A stretch of 64,000 nucleotides of DNA from positions 744,001-808,000 of the forward strand of contig NZ_JAUFQE010000002.1 of the NCBI RefSeq assembly GCF_030409755.1, in the 5' to 3' direction. The position numbers and the translations under genes are program-made. Positions 62,037 through 64,000 of the stretch are shown piece by piece. This DNA comes from Vibrio lentus. Lineage in GTDB: Bacteria > Pseudomonadota > Gammaproteobacteria > Enterobacterales > Vibrionaceae. The notes beneath the pieces are model-generated. The model was given only the letters and a program-made list of their open reading frames with translations. It did no database searches and was not told the DNA's origin. Each line of letters starts with the position of its first letter. Positions within the stretch are counted from its first letter, which is position 1.

Positions 62037-64000
62037 TCAATCTGGTTCAGGGAAACGGGTAATTTTACCGTCGCCACTTAACGTCGTAATCGCCTGTGGC
62101 TTCCCGTCGCTATCTAACCTTAACTCACCAATGGCACTGCGGTTTGAAAGGCGATAAAAGGTCTGATTGTCAGGGCTACGTTTCTCTATTCTTAGGCGCT
62201 TTCGCTTGGTGAAATAGTTAAGAACTGAGCGCGGGCTATACAATAATCGGTCACACACATCGCAGAATTTAAGCAATGGAGCAGGGAACTGATTCTTGAT
62301 ACCACTACAAGTAATCTGGTAAATGTTCGGACTGTTTCGGCGATACCTAAGCTTAATATCGTAGGCAAACGAGTAGTGAACATCACCAGAAAGCACCACA
62401 AAGTTGGTGGGCGTTTTGGTGTGGGTAAAGATACTGATGAGCGTGTTAGCACTGCCTGGGTGTGCCATCCAGTTTTCAGCATCAATCATCAATGGCTTAC
62501 CTATTGTAGTCGCCATCTTTTGTAGTGTTTCAATGAACTTAACGCCGAACATTGGCGCAGCAGAAACAATCACCACCTTTTCTTGATTAATCAATTGATG
62601 CTGAAATTCCGTCAGCGCTTCCCAGTCCATCAAACCCGATGGCTTGTTCATACGGGACTCTGAGCGCCAACGACGTGTCCGAGTATCCAACACAATCACT
62701 TTTGGTGACGTGTTGATGGTGTAATGCCACTCTTCAAAGCGGTCGATCATCTCTAAATATTGTTGGTGCTGTTGGGGATCGATATTCTTACTGAGATTGC
62801 CGTTGTTTTTGCCATTATTTTCGACATAGCTTTCATCATTATCTTCGCCACTGCTTTCGCTTTCGTTACTGCTAATCACCGGAGAGAAAAGCTGTTTGGT
62901 CTGCTCAATGAATTCGCTGCTGAACTTCTCTGGCGCGTTACCCCAGCCTTGGCACATCCAATAGGCTACAAGGCCATTGCCAATCACTTGAGTCGCAAAG
63001 CGATTTTGATCGACGGCATGTTCCCAACCTACGGTTAGGTTCCAATCATCAGTGACATCGTGGTCATCGAAGATCATGTAAGTCGGAATATGAGCGAACA
63101 ATCGCTGCACTTGTGGCAAGCCTGCTACGAAGTCATCAATGATAACGCTTTCGTCACGCCACTGTTGTTGCTCGGCAGGTGTTAATTGACGATCAGCCTG
63201 CTTGAAATCATTGTCGATTAATCGCTCACGGTTGATGCATTGCCACAAGGTCGGGGACCAAACCAGCAGGTACATCGCGATGAATTCAGACAAGGTGACT
63301 AAGTGATTCTCACAATCGGTCGAGCTAAAGATAGGAATCCCGCGTTTAGGGAATAACTTATCGAGCAGCGAATCCGAAGTGTTGTGGTGTGGCAGTAGGT
63401 GATGACGCTGATAAAGGTGATATTCGCTCTCAAACAAGGCATCGCTGCTATTGATTTGGTTAACCTGTGAATCCGTTGGTAATGCTTCACCAATCAGACC
63501 AAGCAACTGAATCACTTGCTGAATGGCATCCAGCGTTGGGCCTGCCACATGGTCAGCGTAGATTTGGTCGCCGCTCATCATCAACATATCCGGTCGTTCA
63601 AGTACCGTTTGATTTGCGATTTTGTTGTCTGCTGCGACTAGGCTGTCTTTGCTCGGATGGTGTGGGTTACGACAAGAGCCATGCAAAATGTAGTCAGCAG
63701 TGGTCGATATCTTAAATTCGATTCGAGAACTGTCGTTGTTGGTTCGCGTGTCCTTGTAAATCAAATGCGGTGCCAGCTCAGTGATTGAACCTTGCTCGGT
63801 CTCTATTTGATATTCCAACGGAACGTTGGTGGGAAACTCACCCTGTAAATGAATCAAGGTGACCCAAGCGTGTGTGCCGACTTGTATCGATTCTTGCTCA
63901 TCGAGTGATGACGAATAAAAAGGCGTCTCTTGCTCTGCATTGAATAGTTGAGTTGTGCCCGAAAGTGGGGCGCTGGTGACTATCCAGAGTACCACCTCAG
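62037..64000 (-). CDS. PhoD-like metallophosphatase, 5' end outside the window
   Basis: The frame is open to the right edge. A GTG at 63995 is only an internal codon, since the upstream codon (GAG) is also open and the protein begins mid-domain (...EVVLWIVTSAPLSG). About 650 residues are visible, with the PhoD-type metallophosphoesterase signatures HGSCRNPHH, MMSGDQIYADHV, FDDHDVTDDWN and VVLSGDVHYSFAYD. An acidic, asparagine-rich insertion (NESESSGEDNDES) is near residue 380. It would be a Ca/Fe phosphodiesterase or phosphatase. No signal peptide can be seen because the start is missing. Confidence 0.8.
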   Translation of the reverse strand, partial: EVVLWIVTSAPLSGTTQLFNAEQETPFYSSSLDEQESIQVGTHAWVTLIHLQGEFPTNVPLEYQIETEQGSITELAPHLIYKDTRTNNDSSRIEFKISTTADYILHGSCRNPHHPSKDSLVAADNKIANQTVLERPDMLMMSGDQIYADHVAGPTLDAIQQVIQLLGLIGEALPTDSQVNQINSSDALFESEYHLYQRHHLLPHHNTSDSLLDKLFPKRGIPIFSSTDCENHLVTLSEFIAMYLLVWSPTLWQCINRERLIDNDFKQADRQLTPAEQQQWRDESVIIDDFVAGLPQVQRLFAHIPTYMIFDDHDVTDDWNLTVGWEHAVDQNRFATQVIGNGLVAYWMCQGWGNAPEKFSSEFIEQTKQLFSPVISSNESESSGEDNDESYVENNGKNNGNLSKNIDPQQHQQYLEMIDRFEEWHYTINTSPKVIVLDTRTRRWRSESRMNKPSGLMDWEALTEFQHQLINQEKVVIVSAAPMFGVKFIETLQKMATTIGKPLMIDAENWMAHPGSANTLISIFTHTKTPTNFVVLSGDVHYSFAYDIKLRYRRNSPNIYQITCSGIKNQFPAPLLKFCDVCDRLLYSPRSVLNYFTKRKRLRIEKRSPDNQTFYRLSNRSAIGELRLDSDGKPQAITTLSGDGKITRFPEPD

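Overview
The window is a stretch of gammaproteobacterial chromosome that looks like a Vibrio, probably near the Splendidus clade. Gene content and protein sequence point there: a tfoX competence regulator close to serC, the sdaC-sdaA / NudL / pabB / class I fumarase order, an H-NOX gene paired with an HqsK-like kinase, ycjX-ycjF-tyrR, and a ToxR/ToxS-like pair. The genus is inferred from protein recall and remembered gene order, not from a search. I see no tRNA, rRNA, CRISPR array, integron or prophage. The only mobile element is one IS10-like insertion.

Layout. 1-3000: the 5' end of a PanP-like decarboxylase gene (cut by the left edge), an exported protein, a LysO-type lysine exporter and an HDOD protein. 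3000-12000: tfoX with a leader that can fold over its ribosome-binding site, an outer-membrane barrel protein, a sensor kinase/response-regulator pair, a DUF945 protein, serC, an AraC regulator, a small frameshifted gene and a MOSC protein. 12000-22600: an exonuclease plus a cyclic-nucleotide/CBS/DUF294 protein, a second barrel protein, aspC, an HD-GYP phosphodiesterase, a MocR regulator, a small membrane protein and asnS. 22600-29600: an anaerobic/redox block made of a chemoreceptor with a c-type heme motif, a YdeP-like molybdopterin oxidoreductase, a divergent LysR regulator and fdhD. The divergent intergenic region carries five copies of a 21-bp dyad and two FNR-like boxes.

29600-46400: mostly housekeeping metabolism and signalling: an aromatic amino acid permease, sdaA and sdaC, NudL, the H-NOX/kinase pair, pabB, fumarase, ycjX-ycjF, tyrR and a RimJ-like acetyltransferase. 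46400-56800: a DUF2947 protein, two GGDEF proteins, a short orphan gene, a DEDDh exonuclease, and a three-gene chaperone operon (DUF2760, a short Hsp70, and an Hsp70 with a long DUF3731-type C-terminus). That operon is preceded by a good match to a sigma-32 heat-shock promoter. It is the best candidate here for a poorly described system.

56800-64000 is the accessory end. An IS10-like element (57138-58459) with a perfect 9-bp target duplication splits a cytochrome b561 gene. Beyond it lie two exported small-barrel proteins (one ABM-type monooxygenase-like), a ToxR-like gene broken by a 1-nt loss in a run of five T, its overlapping ToxS-like partner, a TerB-like protein and a PhoD-like phosphatase gene cut by the right edge.

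Genes are compact, and many convergent pairs share strong bidirectional terminators. Several annotated starts were moved downstream from the longest open frame because of ribosome-binding sites and family lengths (HDOD, serC, aspC, asnS, sdaA, pabB, fumA, ycjF, ydeP-like, transposase).
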